Source of the DNA: Kryptolebias marmoratus
Lineage: Eukaryota > Chordata > Actinopteri > Cyprinodontiformes > Rivulidae
Direction of reading: 5' to 3'
DNA: 64,000 nt
NCBI RefSeq assembly: GCF_001649575.2
Contig: NC_051439.1
Location: 9,898,826 to 9,962,825 of the forward strand
In this document: piece by piece, positions 60,700 through 64,000 of the stretch
How the letters are laid out: each line of letters begins with the position of its first letter
Position numbering within the stretch: the first letter of the stretch is position 1
Notes under the pieces: model-generated
The model's database searches: none
Seen by the model: the letters and a program-made list of their open reading frames with translations, nothing else
Told to the model about the DNA's origin: nothing
Made by a program: the position numbers and the translations under genes

Positions 60700-61820
60700 A
60701 CTGTGCAAAATGGCAAAGAGTCCAAAAGACACATCTAAATATTTACAGACATCAGTGCGCATGTTGGCTGCTGAAGTTTATGATTGTACATTTGCAAAAA
60801 GACTGAACAAGTATGAGTCATTGGTATGGGTGGCCAGAAGACATCCTTACTTTCAGATGTCTTATATAAACCTGTGGAAAAGTGTAATGCAAAGTGTCAT
60901 AGTTTGCAAAAGTCCAATCACTGACACTGTTTTCAGGTTTTGTTTTTGCCTCTTTGTTTCTAATGAGTTCTTTTTTGTATTTTCACTTTTAATTTTTAAG
61001 TCTTGCCTTCCTGTTCTATTGTTAAATCTGATCGTATTTTGTAGTTGGCAAACCTGTATTTTATGTTCCGTCACCTCCCAGTGTAATTACAATCACTGTT
61101 TGCCATTGTTCATATGTCAGTTATTAATGTCACTGTCTGTCTCTTCACTGTTGTTTTCTGAGTTAAAGGATTCATCAACAAGTAAACTTGGTGATGCATG
61201 TAAGATGAATGTAAGTCCCTCTTAAGTCTGCATTTGGGTGCCTAGTGTTGTTTCAGTGTAGGGCTGATGAATTCATCTTCTTTTGCAGCCACAGAACCTT
61301 GGAGGTTTGTAGTCACCAAGTTGCCCATAAACATGGACCAAGTTTGCTTCAAACATGTAACAATGAGGGGACCTATTTACATACTCAGACACAGTTTTGT
61401 GAATCCAAAGGTTTATTCCAGTAAATTAAGTGTTTTTGATGTTAGCCAGCTGTTCTGGACGGGAACAGCAAGAAAAATTTGATTTTCTGTAGATGTTTTT
61501 CAAATGGCAGGAGGAACGCACCACAAAGATTTGGAACTGAAACAAACAAGCAACGCAACACTTTTACCTGGCATCTAAGGAATGACAGGGTCGATAGCCA
61601 CAACCACTGAATGTGACTGAGGTGCGTCAGAGAAAGGTTCAAGCCATCCAAGCTAATGAGACTTTTCAGCTCAGAAACAGCATCTACTACACCATGCAGC
61701 TCAAAATTTATCTTTGTGATTTTCTTTTTCTGCTGTAGATGTGACATCTGATTCAGTTTCCAGTGTGCTTCTGGAAAGACTGCAGCTTTTTTTTTTCCAA
61801 AAAAATGTAACAAGAAGAAA
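60700..61820. other. Unassigned, probably flanking a transposon fossil
   Basis: The plus-strand open stretch at 60710-61225 begins MAKSPKDTSKYLQ but ends in low-information Phe/Leu/Cys-rich sequence, and a minus-strand stretch at 61442-61813 is also open. Neither matches a family I recognise. They could be parts of the hAT fossil that starts at 61824. Confidence 0.3.
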
Positions 61821-61823
61821 CTA

Positions 61824-63015
61824 ATTGTTTCGGCATATGATGGAGCCAGGTTGGTGAGAGAACAGTTGGATGGTGTGCTGCTAAGGGTGTGGGAGCACCT
61901 AAAAAATGTTCATTATATGCAATGTTACTTACAGCTGAATAGTATTATACACCAAGCCACCTCTCACATTTCAGCTGTGAGAGTTTTATTTTCTAATCTG
62001 GGTAGTATTTCCAGTTTTTTAATTATCCAGTTACTCAAGCAGGCCAGCATTCTTGGTTTAATGGTTTCAAGAAGGCAGTCATGACTTTTCAACAGTGTGA
62101 AGCAGAACTAAGAAGATGTCATGCAGTGTTTTGAAACCATCAAGCATCTAGTTTTGTAAGAACTTGCTGTATGGCATCCAGTTTTTTTCTTAATTATTTT
62201 CTGCAGCTTTTTTACAGCATGCTAAAATGAGACATAATTTTAAGGAAAAGCTGCAGAACACTACTGAGGCATATCCTTAAGAGCTTCACAAGCAGTGTGG
62301 ATGTAGAATAGATCTGTTCAGTTCAAAAAAGGATTGCATGAAGTAAAACTATTTTTATGTTGGTCGAAAACATTTTCATTAGTTTTCTTAACTATGCAAT
62401 ACACTGATATTTTGATAACAGACTCTGTCGATCTGTCCTCGGGGACTCATCTCAACAGCAGCATTAGCAACAGGAAACACAAGACTAAAAAGGACAAAAA
62501 CACTGCTCAAACAGATCTGTGACACAACCCTGCATCATGAACAGTTCCTCTTCACTGACTGCTTTGAGTGGCACACTTACACAAGCAGTTTTGTTTTGTT
62601 TTACCCGCACTGCACGCACTTCTTATCGAGGCTCTGAATGCCACTATATAGGGCTTAAGCAATACTGAATGCAACAATATTTAAGGCAAAACTAACTTAA
62701 AATACTGGATTGTATGGCTGCTGTGGTGTTCTGGCACTGTATCAGCTTCTACTGAAATATAACCTTCAGGAGACATTTTCTGTGATTGAGGCTCGGTTGA
62801 ACAACATCACAACCACTGACATGACAATGACTGAAACTAAGAGATGTTTCTCAACAATAAAACTGATCGAGACAGGAACATCTCCACACACATCATGCAT
62901 TTTGGAGAGGAAACTAGCCAGGAGCACGCCTGACTTTAATGAGAAGGTTATTGACGACTGTGCCGCTTTCAAAAAGACTGCTGACTGTAGCATATACCAT
63001 GTGGTTTACGTATAG
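61824..63015 (+). mobile_element. hAT-type transposase fossil (ZMYM1-like)
   Basis: The plus-strand frames read IVSAYDGARLVREQLDGVL, then an 'HYMQCYLQLNSIIHQATSHI' part (61890-61975) like the 'VHCxxHxLNL' region of domesticated or mobile hAT transposases. They end with ETKRCFSTIKLIETGTSP and LERKLARSTPDFNEKVIDDCAAFKK (62830-62975), which match the C-terminal hAT dimerisation region (usual pattern AERSFSxLKRIKT). Stops between 62085 and 62700 show decay. Original length and ends are not defined. Confidence 0.7.
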
Positions 63016-64000
63016 TCTTTGTAAACTTAGCAGAAAAATACATATTGGAACAATTATCCAGGTTCTAAATTAAGCATAAGGTTAAATATTAGATTAATTT
63101 ACTCATTGAATAGATCATTTCTGTCATTAGTGACAATAATCGTTTGTCTGCACCGCAAAATATTTTTGATTACACCAAATAATGCTGCTCAAGACAGACA
63201 CTAAGTGCAACATTTAATGGTTTTCTGAATACAATATGACAGGGGCACTCATAGGCAGCTAAACATCATTGGGATTTGTGGGATTTTTGAAACTCCGTCC
63301 TACGGTCCATCTATTGTAGTTGCAAAGCAGAAGCAATTCCCAGTTTTAGTATGCATTATTAATACTTCCAGTGGTTGTTTCTTCCACTTAGGTTGGTTCC
63401 TCTATCTAATTGTGATAGATGATGTAATTTATCACATCCCCCACTGATGGGATCAGCTTTATGCATATATAGAGAAACATTTATGTAAATCAGGGCTTCC
63501 CCCTCCCTTCTGCTCCCTTAGAATACATACTGTGGTTTAGCTATTCAAATCTTATTTCTAAGTTAAATGAAAACAAGACAATACATTTGCACCTTTCCAT
63601 TCATTACCCAGCCCAAAACTATTGAACATGCCGCAGGTTTGATGTGAGACATCCATTGCCGTCAGCTTTCATGTGTTGTCCCAGGTGCATTTCAGAAGAT
63701 GCTGCCCTGTTGAGAATGATTTTGGAAGTAAATTGTTTTTAAAAGCTCGGGGTTAGGAATGTAATACAAGGAATGTATTTTGATGACTGATGAAGAAATT
63801 TTGGGTCTTGTTGCTTGTTATGCTTTTGGTAAGTTATATCAGATAAAAGAGCTTCTTAATTGAAAACCAGTTGCTGTGAAAAGATTTTTATCTAAAATAT
63901 GTTGAAACTGATCCAACAAAAAAGGACACTGTAAGGATATTTTTGGCTGAATGGTGCCTGCAGCTCTATGTGTGTGTGTGTGTGTGTTTGGACAATATAA
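63016..64000. other. Intergenic to window end, (TG)n at end
   Basis: No gene is recognised. A (TG)n microsatellite lies at 63969-63987. Confidence 0.45.

Noticed and set aside
60710..61225. Plus-strand open frame of 171 codons as a possible gene
   Set aside because: Its second half is Phe/Leu/Cys-rich low-information sequence, no family is recognised, and it borders transposon fossils.
1..64000. CRISPR array, tRNA, rRNA or operon-like layout
   Set aside because: None was seen. The regular repeats present are microsatellites, transposon parts or receptor duplications, and the genes have introns.

Overview
The window is vertebrate, almost certainly teleost fish, nuclear DNA. It is AT-rich, its genes are split by GT-AG introns, and it carries typical fish repeats: fossil Tc1/mariner, hAT and CR1/L2-type elements, and short interspersed repeats with GGAT tails. 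The species cannot be named from the sequence. Two assembly gaps (N runs) lie at 1322-1862 and 52483-53311.

All recognisable genes are bradykinin-receptor-family class A GPCRs, and all lie on the minus strand, so transcription runs from high to low coordinates. In that order: a probable bdkrb1 (55.9-58.1 kb), a degraded GPCR-like remnant (47.8-48.2 kb), a probable bdkrb2 (42.8-44.1 kb), and then a tandem array of B1-like receptors. The array holds a frameshifted copy F (37.3-39.5 kb), a decayed copy G (36.1-36.8 kb), a truncated copy H (33.7-34.3 kb), intact E (25.3-27.7 kb), intact D (20.7-22.5 kb), a pseudogene related to B (17.2-18.1 kb), intact C (10.5-12.1 kb), intact B (6.2-7.6 kb), and A (1.9-3.8 kb, C-terminus lost in the gap). 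A to F are labels used only here.

Every B1-type copy whose 5' end survives has the same unusual structure: a 20-23 nt first coding exon (Met-Ala/Thr/Asp-Leu-...-AG) followed by a phase-2 intron and one large exon holding the rest of the receptor. Open reading frames that begin in the large exon therefore give wrong N-termini. The bdkrb2 gene has a different, 27-nt, phase-0 first exon, which helps separate the two lineages and assigns the array to the B1 side.

The array has a readable history. Genes A+B and C+17-kb pseudogene look like two copies of one two-gene block. D, E and F share near-identical tracts with sharp edges, including a leftover start of exon 2 inside the intron of E and a composite 3' end on F, which points to recent gene conversion or unequal exchange. 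Three diverged copies of one upstream intergenic segment (31.4, 34.4 and 40.3 kb) mark further duplication units. Some copies carry changes at activation motifs: DRF for DRY in A, and NPxxH for NPxxY in B.

The remainder is intergenic sequence with transposon fossils. The clearest is a hAT element with a perfect 8-bp target duplication inside an older Tc1 fossil at 52-54 kb. There are also a CR1/L2-like LINE (28.7-30.8 kb), hAT transposase fossils (58.6-59.1 and 61.8-63.0 kb), several MITEs, and many short repeats. No tRNA, rRNA or CRISPR was seen.
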